A program made the translations under genes and the position numbers. Below the pieces are notes generated by a model. That model was not told the origin of the DNA. It saw only the letters and a list, made by a program, of their open reading frames with translations, and made no database searches. DNA of 64,000 bases from a virus, in IMG/VR virus record IMGVR_UViG_3300032431_000004, positions 1 through 64,000 of that record; one strand, given 5' to 3'. Shown piece by piece: positions 31,749 through 40,060 of the stretch (its first letter is position 1; the number at the start of each line of letters is the position of its first letter).

Positions 31749-33272
31749 TCAATACCCCCTCATGCCACTATCACCACCATAGCCGCCAGCGCCCACCCGC
31801 TTACCTGCACTCAGGAACTCTATGGGCGCGCCTTCTTGCAGAGAGGCATACCAGGCGAGGCAACAAGCGATCGCACTATCTCCATGCCGCTGTCCGCCGT
31901 CATTGCCCTTACTCCTGCCATCCTTTACCCGAGGGATGCCGCCGATCATTTGAATGTCACGATGATCTTGTAGCCAGTCAGCAGACTGAGGGATTGTAAT
32001 CTTCCTATCCTCTAGGGCAGCTTTATATTTTGGGAACCATTCCCCATAGAACTTTGCTGACAGGTGCAATTGGGCGATACGGCCTGTGCCATATTTCAGC
32101 ATTGCTGCCTCTGCCAGAAATCCTCCGTTACCGCCTGCGTCAAACGCGCCAAACATGAACCGAGGCAACCGATCGCATAACCATACCAAAATCTGCTTCT
32201 GTTGCTCAAAGGGCACGTTGCGCAGCTCTAGGGCGAACGGGCAAACCCTCACCAGATTGTCAGCTAATTGCAGCGGCATGAGTACCGTGAGGTCACCCGA
32301 TCGCCCAAAGTCTTCGCCTAAATACGATCGCCATTCAGGCTCCAGTCGGTGCAGGTATGGTGCTACTGAATCTTGTAGCCAGTCGTCTACATGCGCGATG
32401 CGATCGGCTTCACTCCATAGCGCAAAATCTGAATCCAGTGAAAGTTTCAAAACTGGGATGGCTTCATTCATGCACTGTTCAATCACTGCTCTGGGGATGT
32501 AGGTGCCTCCACTTCTAGCAGGGATGCAATCCAGCTCTTGTGAGGCGCGATCGGCATAGTTAGCATAGATACGCTCAACAAAGCTAACCTCGCTCTCTGA
32601 TGACCATGCGGTGCCACTGGAGAGGCAGATCCGTTGGTACAGGCCATCTGCGATCGCTTCCCTGAATGTGGTGAAATGCCTTGAGTATGGCAGCCTACCA
32701 GCTAGCACTTCTAGTTCCAACCGATAATAGTCGTTGTCCACTCCGTTATAGGTAGTTATGAGTCTCAGATCGCCACCCCAGATCTGAAGGGCTAGTGACG
32801 CCTCAACGACTAACGGAAGGATCCCTTCATCTAAGAACGCTGCTTCATCCACAATGATTCTGCCTTTGCGCCCACGGAGTTTCCTGGGTGTGCCCGCGAT
32901 CGCTTCTATTTCATGCCCGCTGTCAAAGTAAATGCGAAAAACTAGGATCGACTTTTCTTCATCACCCCGCCTGAACACTTCGTCCTTGGTTAGGAAAACT
33001 TCAGACTCAGAAATTTGCGACACAACTAGGTCATAAGCCCGCGCCCACGCTGCACAGTCTTTAATGAACTGCCTGGTAATGTCTTTGTCGTAACAGATGT
33101 AGGTTACGTTCATTCCACCCGCTGACTTAGAGCAAGCAGCAGTGAGGGCGGCGTCGGCGGCTTCAGTCCAGCTGATTCCTATCCGGCGCGGCTTGGTAAA
33201 CATTTTCACCTCAGAGCGATCGCTTAGCCAGCGATGCTGAGCAGGTAGGAATAGTGGTGGGCGACTAGCCAT
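31749..33272 (-). CDS. terL: terminase large subunit (Mu gp28-like)
   Basis: 507 residues. ATPase: KPRRIGISWTEA at 27-38 is the atypical Walker A of the gp28 group, Walker B RIIVDEAAF at 138-146, coupling motif LITTYNG at 171-177. Nuclease: LGEDFGRSGDLTV with Asp321, GAFDAGGNGG with Asp378, and HGDSAIAC with Asp465, the RNase H-type metal triad. It packages phage DNA into proheads through the portal. Leftward, downstream of a likely small subunit. Confidence 0.88.
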   Translation of the reverse strand: MASRPPLFLPAQHRWLSDRSEVKMFTKPRRIGISWTEAADAALTAACSKSAGGMNVTYICYDKDITRQFIKDCAAWARAYDLVVSQISESEVFLTKDEVFRRGDEEKSILVFRIYFDSGHEIEAIAGTPRKLRGRKGRIIVDEAAFLDEGILPLVVEASLALQIWGGDLRLITTYNGVDNDYYRLELEVLAGRLPYSRHFTTFREAIADGLYQRICLSSGTAWSSESEVSFVERIYANYADRASQELDCIPARSGGTYIPRAVIEQCMNEAIPVLKLSLDSDFALWSEADRIAHVDDWLQDSVAPYLHRLEPEWRSYLGEDFGRSGDLTVLMPLQLADNLVRVCPFALELRNVPFEQQKQILVWLCDRLPRFMFGAFDAGGNGGFLAEAAMLKYGTGRIAQLHLSAKFYGEWFPKYKAALEDRKITIPQSADWLQDHRDIQMIGGIPRVKDGRSKGNDGGQRHGDSAIACCLAWYASLQEGAPIEFLSAGKRVGAGGYGGDSGMRGY

Positions 33273-33308
33273 ACTATAGAGATGTGTTGGAAGAGAGGGA
33301 CATTTTCA

Positions 33309-33587
33309 ATGAGCAAGGCAATGAGATACCTGAAACAGATTGACAAAAAGCGATCTGCAAGCAGCGCTACGCTATCGCACCTAGGAAGGATGTCACCACC
33401 GACAGAACCCGTCCATGTGGCACCTGTCCTAATATCTACAACTAGATGGGCGGATACTCGTACTGATCCAGCGCAAGATCTCAGGGACGTTTGGCAAACA
33501 ATGAGAGAATATAATGCCGTCGCGGATTATCACAAGGCTCAAAAGATTCTTGAGTATATCGAAAAAAGATCTGCTCGCTCTAAGTAA
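33309..33587 (+). CDS. hypothetical protein carrying a HIP1-type repeat in its coding sequence
   Basis: 92 residues from ATG 33309 (GAGAGGG upstream). Rightward inside a leftward operon, overlapping the convergent terS-like gene by 8 nt. The 29-bp repeat at 33350-33378 encodes residues of the segment KRSASSATLSHL. C-terminus is helical (LRDVWQTMREYNAVADYHKA). May be an anti-sense-located small gene; moderate support. Confidence 0.45.
   Translation: MSKAMRYLKQIDKKRSASSATLSHLGRMSPPTEPVHVAPVLISTTRWADTRTDPAQDLRDVWQTMREYNAVADYHKAQKILEYIEKRSARSK
33350..33378 (+). repeat. HIP1-type short interspersed repeat, copy 2 (inside a gene)
   Basis: GCGATCTGCAAGCAGCGCTA followed by CGCTATCGC, 27 of 29 bases as in copy 1. 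It lies in frame within the gene at 33309. Confidence 0.6.
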
Positions 33588-34407
33588 CAATCTCCCAAAC
33601 CCTCCTCATAGTTTCATCACGGCTCTCCTGCCCCAGCCCGCGTGAATCGTCGCCACCCTCAGCCGATCGCATTTCCGGCTTTTCATCTTTGTCTATCTGC
33701 TTTTGTTTGAGCGCGTACGCCTGAAGCGCTTGGAGTCTGCGAGATTCGGCACCGATCAGACTCATGCGCGTGCGGGTAACTTCTAGAATCTCACTCATCA
33801 GTTCAGATTCAGGGCACCCAAGCGCGATCGCTTTTAGTAGGTCATTCGTTTTCTTGGCTACAGTAGCCATGTCCTTTTCCCGATATGCCTCAGACATCTC
33901 CTTACTAATTTGCCTCAGCCGTCCCCAGTGTTTAGCGCTAGGTTCTCCATCGTTCATTCGTTTTAAGAGGCTGCGAGAAAACGTATTCATTAGGGCAATG
34001 TCTCTCCGCATCCCTAGCAGCTCACCATCTGCGATCGCGTCTTCATACCCTGGCTGCATGGCACCGGGCAGAGCGTCGGTATAGTGCCCTTCATGAATCA
34101 TTCCCGGTGGGCGGTGCAAATCTTGCGCGATCGCTTCTATCGCACCCATTGACAAACTTGGGATAGAATTTGCCAGCACTATAGGCGGAGGCGGCAGCGG
34201 TGGCGAAACATGTTTTACTGGTTTCGGCTCACGCGCTTTTAGTGTTTTAGATTGATCCTCTATCCATTTAGCTTTGCCAGCTACAACCCTAAGCCTAGAG
34301 TAGGATGGAGCGTTTTCGTCACCAGTTTCCTCACGGCTTAAATCTTTAAGCTCAACCTTATTATTGATGAAAAAACGGTACAAAGAAGCCCAGTCTATTT
34401 CAGCCAT
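33580..34407 (-). CDS. putative terminase small subunit
   Basis: 275 residues from ATG 34405-34407. N-terminal MAEIDWASLYRFFINNKVEL with SRLRVVAGKAKWIEDQSKTL could form a DNA-binding helical domain; a Pro-rich linker (PPLPPPP) and a long charged helix follow. The call rests on place (directly before the large subunit) and size rather than on clear motifs. Could instead be a scaffold or other packaging factor. Confidence 0.5.
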   Translation of the reverse strand: MAEIDWASLYRFFINNKVELKDLSREETGDENAPSYSRLRVVAGKAKWIEDQSKTLKAREPKPVKHVSPPLPPPPIVLANSIPSLSMGAIEAIAQDLHRPPGMIHEGHYTDALPGAMQPGYEDAIADGELLGMRRDIALMNTFSRSLLKRMNDGEPSAKHWGRLRQISKEMSEAYREKDMATVAKKTNDLLKAIALGCPESELMSEILEVTRTRMSLIGAESRRLQALQAYALKQKQIDKDEKPEMRSAEGGDDSRGLGQESRDETMRRVWEIVT

Positions 34408-34521
34408 GTTTCGCACTTAAAACACGAAACCAGAATAACCGAAACACGAAAAGATGCCTAAAACACGATCGCCGCCTTCAGTCCATAGGCGGCGATCGTC
34501 AATTTATTCTATGGGCGATCG

Positions 34522-34923
34522 CTAGTCTTCCTTTTCAAAAGGTTCAACCTCCAAAATATATAGCGGATACTCTAGCCACCCAAAAGATAAGGACGGCTGC
34601 AATGTCACTATAAGAATTTTCAGTGCGTCCCATAGGGTAGCTGGCCTTACCTTGAACTGTGGCTCCGCGCAGACAATGTTGCAAGATTTATCACTTTTCA
34701 CTTTTTCCAAAAGCTCTTCCATTTTTTCTTTTTCAAAGCTGGCGCGATCGCCTTCCCCGTTGCTATGTCTGCTGGCTAGGTATTCTAACTCGTGTTTTTC
34801 TTGGATGGCTCGTACATCCGCCTCGCTCCTCAGTAGTGATGCATAGCCTAGGAAAGTTTGCCTTATTGCTCTGTTAGCGTCCTTTGAGGTTACAAAACTG
34901 TCAGACCAATCAAAAGTACCCAT
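34522..34923 (-). CDS. hypothetical protein
   Basis: 133 residues, GCGGAGATTTCCT before the ATG. Charged central helix (SFEKEKMEELLEKVKSDKSC) and a hydrophobic C-terminal third. First gene of the leftward head operon, divergent from the protease gene. Not recognised. Confidence 0.55.
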   Translation of the reverse strand: MGTFDWSDSFVTSKDANRAIRQTFLGYASLLRSEADVRAIQEKHELEYLASRHSNGEGDRASFEKEKMEELLEKVKSDKSCNIVCAEPQFKVRPATLWDALKILIVTLQPSLSFGWLEYPLYILEVEPFEKED

Positions 34924-35038
34924 AGGAAATCTCCGCTTTTTTCAATTGTCGCATGCAGCGCTCCGCTATCGCCTATAGGGGAGTAGCACATTTTTTTAGA
35001 TTTGGGCTATTCTATGCGCAACTGTTTGATGAGAAACT

Positions 35039-36187
35039 GTGAAACCGATCCCCATCCTTGCCATTGGCACTCGATTTGCAAATAACGGCATCAGCTACAA
35101 ATTCTCTCAGGAGGATTTGGAAGCGATCGCCGCATCGTTCAACGCGTCAAAGCCAAAGGTTCCGTTTGTCGCTGGTCATGCTAGCGATGAGCCGGGGTTT
35201 GGGCAGCCTGACGAGTTGGCGGTGAAGGATGGGGTTTTACATGCCACTCAGTATCAGGTGAACCCGGTCTTTAGGGCGATCGTCAATACTGGCGAATTGT
35301 CTGGGGTATCGGTGAAGGTTCGCACCCCTAGCCACCCTGACAATAAAACGGGAACCTATGAGCTAAAACACATTGCCTTTTTAGGCCGGACTGAGGCGGC
35401 TGATCCTAGCTTGGTTGCTGCATTTTCCCGTGAAGCGATCGACCTAGCGCAGCCTGAAGAGATTGAGTTCTCATCGTTTTTAGATTTGAATGATCGACCG
35501 ATTTTAGAGGCACCTACAGAGGCAAGCATGACTACAGACATTAAGACTGAGTCGATCGCACCAGTAGCCACCCCGGCTGCCACTCCTACAGAGGCATCCC
35601 CTCAGATGAATGAATTATTGGAAAAGTTGCAGGCTTTAAGCGGGCGACTATCGGTAACTGAATTTGCACAGTTTATGGAAACTGTGAAACCTCCAGCTCC
35701 GGTTTCAGTTCCGGCCCCGATTCCAGAAACTCCTATCGTTGCCCCTGTCGATACGTCTGCCTTAGACGCGATGAGACTGGAATTAGACGCGGCAAATATC
35801 GCGTTATCAGATCTACGGACTAAGGATGCTGCCTTTAGCCGTGCGCAGGCAGTGAGGCCAACAATGGACAAGTTGGTAGAGCGGGGCTATGGCGGCGAGG
35901 TAGCTGGCCTTACTGCCATGTTCTCGGCGATGACAGACGATCAAGAGATTGCATTCTCTAGCCCCGCTGGCGAAGTGAAGGCGTCACAGACTGAGCTGCT
36001 AAAGGCTTTTCTTGAGCGATTGCCGTCGCGCATCACGCTTGGTGGTGAGGTGGCAGGTGGTGAGGTTGCTGAATTCTCCAAGATGAGTCCAGCAGATATC
36101 TCTAAGGCGATCGACAAATACCGTGAGAAGAATCCTACGGCCAGTCCAGGGGAAGCCCTTTCAGCTCTACGAAAAGGAGGCATGTAA
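35039..36187 (+). CDS. prohead protease with fused scaffold (Mu gpI-like)
   Basis: 382 residues from a GTG (GAGAA upstream). N-terminus IPILAIGTRFANNGISYKFS, PFVAGHASDEPGFGQ with the catalytic-type His, LSGVSVKVRTP with Ser, and HIAFLGRTEAADPSLV are typical of Mu I/phage capsid maturation proteases. The second half is Pro/Ala-rich then helical, as expected for a scaffold. An internal ATG at 35528 (residue 164), with AGAGG just before it, could yield a separate scaffold of about 219 residues, like Mu gene Z. Confidence 0.82.
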   Translation: MKPIPILAIGTRFANNGISYKFSQEDLEAIAASFNASKPKVPFVAGHASDEPGFGQPDELAVKDGVLHATQYQVNPVFRAIVNTGELSGVSVKVRTPSHPDNKTGTYELKHIAFLGRTEAADPSLVAAFSREAIDLAQPEEIEFSSFLDLNDRPILEAPTEASMTTDIKTESIAPVATPAATPTEASPQMNELLEKLQALSGRLSVTEFAQFMETVKPPAPVSVPAPIPETPIVAPVDTSALDAMRLELDAANIALSDLRTKDAAFSRAQAVRPTMDKLVERGYGGEVAGLTAMFSAMTDDQEIAFSSPAGEVKASQTELLKAFLERLPSRITLGGEVAGGEVAEFSKMSPADISKAIDKYREKNPTASPGEALSALRKGGM

Positions 36188-36553
36188 ATGTCAAAACGCA
36201 ATTACGAATTGGTAAAAGCCTACGCACCGGGCGCGGCTTTTGGCAGATATTTGATCATGAAATTTTCAGCACCAAATACTGTAGTCGTTGGGGCGGCTGC
36301 TACCGATATCCTGATCGGCGTCTCAACTGATATTGACACGGCAGCAACCGATGTTGTTGGCGATGTCGTTCGTGACGGCATTGCTCCCGTATTTTATGGC
36401 GGCACTGTTGCTGTGGGCGATCGCCTGACATCAAACGGAGTGGGAAGGGCGATCGCTACCGTTACAGCAGGTAATTTTTTCATTGGCATTGCTGAGGTGG
36501 CTGGTGTCACTGGCGATATTGGTTCTGTCAAGATCGCATCTGGCTACGTTTAA
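36188..36553 (+). CDS. capsid decoration-like protein
   Basis: 121 residues, beta and Gly/Ala/Val-rich: VVVGAAATDILIGVSTDIDT, GTVAVGDRLTSNGVGRAIA, FFIGIAEVAG. This is the pattern of DUF2190-type small head proteins that sit between protease and major capsid genes. Starts immediately after the protease stop. Confidence 0.65.
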   Translation: MSKRNYELVKAYAPGAAFGRYLIMKFSAPNTVVVGAAATDILIGVSTDIDTAATDVVGDVVRDGIAPVFYGGTVAVGDRLTSNGVGRAIATVTAGNFFIGIAEVAGVTGDIGSVKIASGYV

Positions 36554-36639
36554 GCACTGTTGGAACGCCCTAGGTTAGCCCCCAAGGTTTGTCCCAGACA
36601 GCTATTGCAGCTCATCTGTTCAAAACTAAGGGTTCCAAA

Positions 36640-37599
36640 ATGCCTCTCTCTGCCTATCCAATTGATCCGCAGCTCACTGGACTGTTGATCAGCCACATGA
36701 ATATGCCGACTGATTACATTGCAAATACGATCGCGCCTTACCGCCCGGTGGCAGCGCGATTGTTTGAATGGGATCAGTTCAACATTGATGAAATGTTTAC
36801 ACCCCAGGGCGGCGCTGTTGGGCGGCTGTCTAAAACTGATGACGTAACTTTTGGAGCAACTCGACTCACGTCATCAACGGCAAATTACGCGCTTAGCTCT
36901 CCTGTACCGTTTGAAGATATCAACAGTCAAGATGTTGGTGTCGGCTACGACGTTTTGAGCCGACACACTGAAGGACTGTCAGCATTGATCCAATTGGATC
37001 GAGAGGTTCGTGTAGCTGCAAGGGTTCAGAACCTCGCTACCTATCCAGCGTCACAGCGGGTCACTCTGTCGGGTACATCTCAGTGGAGTGACTACACTAA
37101 CAGCGATCCACTGACCAGTATGCTGACAGCGCTTGACATCCCTCTGCTTCGGCCTAACACGATGATAATGTCACAGTCTACGTGGACAATCCTACGCAGA
37201 CATCCAAGACTGGTACAAGCGTCTAAGCCAGCGTCGGTGTCGGGTCAGGGCACTATTTCTCTTGCTGAGCTAGCAGAGGTTCTTGAGATTGATCAAATAC
37301 TTCTTGGCAAGGCACGGAGAAACACTGCTAAGCCTGGACAGCCCGCAGTGATGGGGCGTCTATGGGGTAAAGGTGTAGCTGCTGTCTACATCAACCCAGC
37401 GGCACAGCTGCAAGGTGTAGCTACCGAACCGACATTCATGCTGACGCCTCGGTTTGGGACTCCAGTAACGAATCAAGAGCCTGTCGCTCCTGGGCAGATG
37501 GGCATGTACGGCGGCATTCGGGTAACGGCTGGCGAATCGGTTGCTGAGCTGGTTCAGTCCACTCAGGGCGCTTACTACTGGGAGGCAGCAGTCGCCTAA
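36640..37599 (+). CDS. major capsid protein
   Basis: 319 residues from ATG 36640 (AAGG upstream). Begins PLSAYPIDPQLTGLLISHMN; has FDEMFTPQGGAVGRL-like segments (NIDEMFTP), LIQLDREVRVAARVQNLATY, NTMIMSQSTWTILRRHP and a Gly-rich C-terminus. It fits the HK97-fold capsids of Mu-like phages in order, size and the preceding decoration-type gene. Ends in the next start (TAATG). Confidence 0.82.
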   Translation: MPLSAYPIDPQLTGLLISHMNMPTDYIANTIAPYRPVAARLFEWDQFNIDEMFTPQGGAVGRLSKTDDVTFGATRLTSSTANYALSSPVPFEDINSQDVGVGYDVLSRHTEGLSALIQLDREVRVAARVQNLATYPASQRVTLSGTSQWSDYTNSDPLTSMLTALDIPLLRPNTMIMSQSTWTILRRHPRLVQASKPASVSGQGTISLAELAEVLEIDQILLGKARRNTAKPGQPAVMGRLWGKGVAAVYINPAAQLQGVATEPTFMLTPRFGTPVTNQEPVAPGQMGMYGGIRVTAGESVAELVQSTQGAYYWEAAVA

Positions 37600-37814
37600 T
37601 GAAATTCATTCTCGCTGACAGTCTGGAGCGCGATCAAATCCTTTACTCCCCTGGCGAGTTCATTGAACTAGATGAGGAGAAGGATAAAAGCGCGATCGCA
37701 TCTTTCAAAGCGCTTGGGGTGATTAAAGACCTTCCGCAGGCACCGGAGATCAAAACCGCCAAAAATGCCACCAAGCCGACTCCCGAAGTTCTGCCCAAGC
37801 CAGCAGCTAAATAA
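37599..37814 (+). CDS. small head-joining-region protein
   Basis: 71 residues, acidic N-terminus and a Pro/Lys-rich tail (TKPTPEVLPKPAAK). Sits between capsid and DUF1320 genes with 1-nt overlaps on both sides, the usual place of Mu gp35-like proteins. Confidence 0.55.
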   Translation: MKFILADSLERDQILYSPGEFIELDEEKDKSAIASFKALGVIKDLPQAPEIKTAKNATKPTPEVLPKPAAK

Positions 37815-38239
37815 TGATTTACGCCACCGTAACCGACATGACAACAGCGTTTGGGTTCGACGAAATCCTCGAACTCAGCACCCTTGATGACGCGGCAGCT
37901 CAATCTATTGACGCTGCTGTAATCGAAGGTGCGATCGCTGATGCTAGCGGGCTAATCAATGGCTACCTACAAGGGAGGTATACGTTGCCGCTGCTGGTTA
38001 TTCCTGCCATGTTACGGCGCATCTGCTGTGATATTGCCCGGTACTATCTCCATCGGATTGCACCGTCTGAGGACGTTTTAGAACGGTATAAAAGCGCTCT
38101 AAAACTGCTGAGTGAAATCGGCACCGGGCGGGTTGATCTAGGGCTAGCGGTTGCGGACTCACCAGCTGCGGTGGGTGGTCTGCCCATCTTTGTCGCTGGC
38201 GATCGCATTTTTACTGCTGCTAATTTGCAGAGATATTGA
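37814..38239 (+). CDS. DUF1320 head-tail adaptor (Mu gp36-like)
   Basis: 141 residues. MIYATVTDMTTAFGFDEILE, IEGAIADASGLINGYLQGRY, then a CDIARYYLHRIAP helix and KALKLLSEI-like end: the DUF1320 pattern. In Mu this protein joins head completion. Start overlaps the previous stop by one base. Confidence 0.82.
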   Translation: MIYATVTDMTTAFGFDEILELSTLDDAAAQSIDAAVIEGAIADASGLINGYLQGRYTLPLLVIPAMLRRICCDIARYYLHRIAPSEDVLERYKSALKLLSEIGTGRVDLGLAVADSPAAVGGLPIFVAGDRIFTAANLQRY

Positions 38240-38679
38240 TGACTGAGTTTGATCCGGTAGAACAACTAATCATTGAACGGTTGCTCAGTGAAATGGGCAC
38301 CGATTTTAATGTGATGTCGTTCACCTATGATCTTTCAGCTGTGGCTAAACCAGTTGCTCGGGCAACCATTTTGATTGGGCATAAAGGCGATCGGCTAGCG
38401 GCACCGAATCGGCTTGACCCGTTACCACGGGCGATCGCGCAGCAACGGGTGGTGAGTTATGAAACCATCATTCGGTTTCAGGATTTACGCACTAATCTGC
38501 GCGTCAAGCCATTCGCCGATCGCATCCAAAATGCACTGACAGGCTTCTCGCCTTCCCCACCGCCTGCAACATTCATGTATCAGGTGCAGGGCGGGTTTGT
38601 ACCTGTTTCAGATGGGCTGCTACTCTATGCCCAGATCTTTGAATTCTCGTCTCCCTATCAACAATTGAAGGCTATCTAA
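38239..38679 (+). CDS. DUF1834-like tail completion protein (Mu gp37-like)
   Basis: 146 residues from the ATG in TGATG. A helical start (DPVEQLIIERLLSE), then strands (VSYETIIRFQDLRTNLRVKP) and a C-terminal ending in QIFEFSSPYQQLKAI. Size, position after DUF1320 and composition match gp37-type terminator proteins; the match is moderate. Confidence 0.65.
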   Translation: MTEFDPVEQLIIERLLSEMGTDFNVMSFTYDLSAVAKPVARATILIGHKGDRLAAPNRLDPLPRAIAQQRVVSYETIIRFQDLRTNLRVKPFADRIQNALTGFSPSPPPATFMYQVQGGFVPVSDGLLLYAQIFEFSSPYQQLKAI

Positions 38680-39419
38680 TGGCATTACTTTATGGGATTG
38701 GATCTTTCGACTTTCTCACTCTTGGCCTTACGCCAGAACGCTTGCTACCAGTTGAGCCGATGGAGTTTACGTTGGCGGGTGAAAGCACTAGCAAAACCTC
38801 CACTAAATTCAAAGATGGCATCTTGGTAACTGCGGGAACGGCTCAGGCTGGAGAGACTTTTACTCTGACGATTGGGATTGAGGCGGTGAACTGGCTATCG
38901 TTGCAATTTGCTTATGGTGAACTTGCAGGCACTACCGCTAGCATCGCACTGCCAACCCTCAAGTATGCTACGATTCCCGCCCTAACCCCGTTTGAGATTA
39001 TTGATACGGATCTGACGTCCTTGATTGTTTACGCAACGAACTTGGCAAGTGGAATCCCACTGACTCGTGTTGTTGGAGTACCTGCGGCGTCAGGAGAATT
39101 CCAAGTAGTGACGGGCACAACTAGATTAATCTTCCACTCTTCTGACGCTGGAAAAGCGATCGCGTATCGTACGTTCAAAGCGTATACGAATGTTTCAACC
39201 ATCGGGGTTGAGGCAGTTGCTACAACCCTGTCAAATTTCCAATTCAGCGGAGTTTGCTACAACGACGAAGAAAAATACGAGCTGGTCATCCCCAGAATGG
39301 GGAAAACGAACATCCCTTCGCTGGGCATTTCTGATGTTACGAAATTGGACGTTGAATTCCAGCTGGCGCTAACGGGTTCTAACCGTAAAGTATTCCAGCT
39401 GATCAAGCTACCTGCCTAA
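38679..39419 (+). CDS. major tail (tube) protein
   Basis: 246 residues, almost all beta: MEFTLAGESTSKTSTKFKDG, ILVTAGTAQAGETFTLTIGI, and YELVIPRMGKTNIPSLGIS. Typical of siphovirus tail tube subunits and placed between the tail terminator and the chaperone. No sheath gene accompanies it. Confidence 0.7.
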   Translation: MALLYGIGSFDFLTLGLTPERLLPVEPMEFTLAGESTSKTSTKFKDGILVTAGTAQAGETFTLTIGIEAVNWLSLQFAYGELAGTTASIALPTLKYATIPALTPFEIIDTDLTSLIVYATNLASGIPLTRVVGVPAASGEFQVVTGTTRLIFHSSDAGKAIAYRTFKAYTNVSTIGVEAVATTLSNFQFSGVCYNDEEKYELVIPRMGKTNIPSLGISDVTKLDVEFQLALTGSNRKVFQLIKLPA

Positions 39420-40060
39420 TGTATCTGGAATTCTCGCCACGAGCTGAGTTTGTAGATCGACTTGGCATTACCCGTCGCGTTGCCCTGTGTTCCCTCATAG
39501 GGCAACAAGAGTTCTTTGAGCGCATCACTGAAATAGCCAGCCTGTTAGGTGATGCTGATGCTGGCGAAAGCTGGCAGGAGCTATATGCGAAAAGCGATCG
39601 CTTTCAATTTCTGTCTAAACGATGCCTTGAGCTAAATGGCATCGATCCTGAATGGCTAACTCTAAACGACCTAGAACCCCTACTAATTGGTCAGGGGGAT
39701 GAGCCGGGGTGGCTAGTAACGCTCAACACCCCTAAGCCTGCCGAAGGCAAGGAGAGGGGGCAAAAGGATAGTGCATCACTAGCTGAGATTGTGGCCGCGA
39801 TTGGTTCAATGACTGGCTCAATTGAAGAGGGTTTGAGGCTGGTAGCGACATTGCCAGCCCCGGTGCTATTGGAGATTCTAGAGGCACGGGTAGACCAAAC
39901 GCGATCGCCAGAAGAGAAACAAAAGGCAGACTTTAAGAAACGCAAGCCCGACCTCCTGAAGGCGCTGAAGGAAGTTCAGGAGCGCCACAAAGCTGAATAT
40001 CTAGCAGGAATGAACGATGGTAGCCAACACGACAGCGGTGATCCGGCTCAGCCTCAATAG
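39419..40060 (+). CDS. tail assembly chaperone
   Basis: 213 residues, charged and helical with a terminal KKRKPDLLKALKEVQERHKA. It occupies the place between tube and tape measure where gpG/gpGT-type chaperones are found. It overlaps the tape measure start by 44 nt. No separate T-type second frame was seen. Confidence 0.6.
   Translation: MYLEFSPRAEFVDRLGITRRVALCSLIGQQEFFERITEIASLLGDADAGESWQELYAKSDRFQFLSKRCLELNGIDPEWLTLNDLEPLLIGQGDEPGWLVTLNTPKPAEGKERGQKDSASLAEIVAAIGSMTGSIEEGLRLVATLPAPVLLEILEARVDQTRSPEEKQKADFKKRKPDLLKALKEVQERHKAEYLAGMNDGSQHDSGDPAQPQ

Noticed and set aside
39419-40060. Programmed frameshift to make a gpGT-type chaperone
   Set aside because: No clear slippery heptamer was found before the 44-nt overlap, and no second chaperone frame is present; the overlap runs straight into the tape measure.
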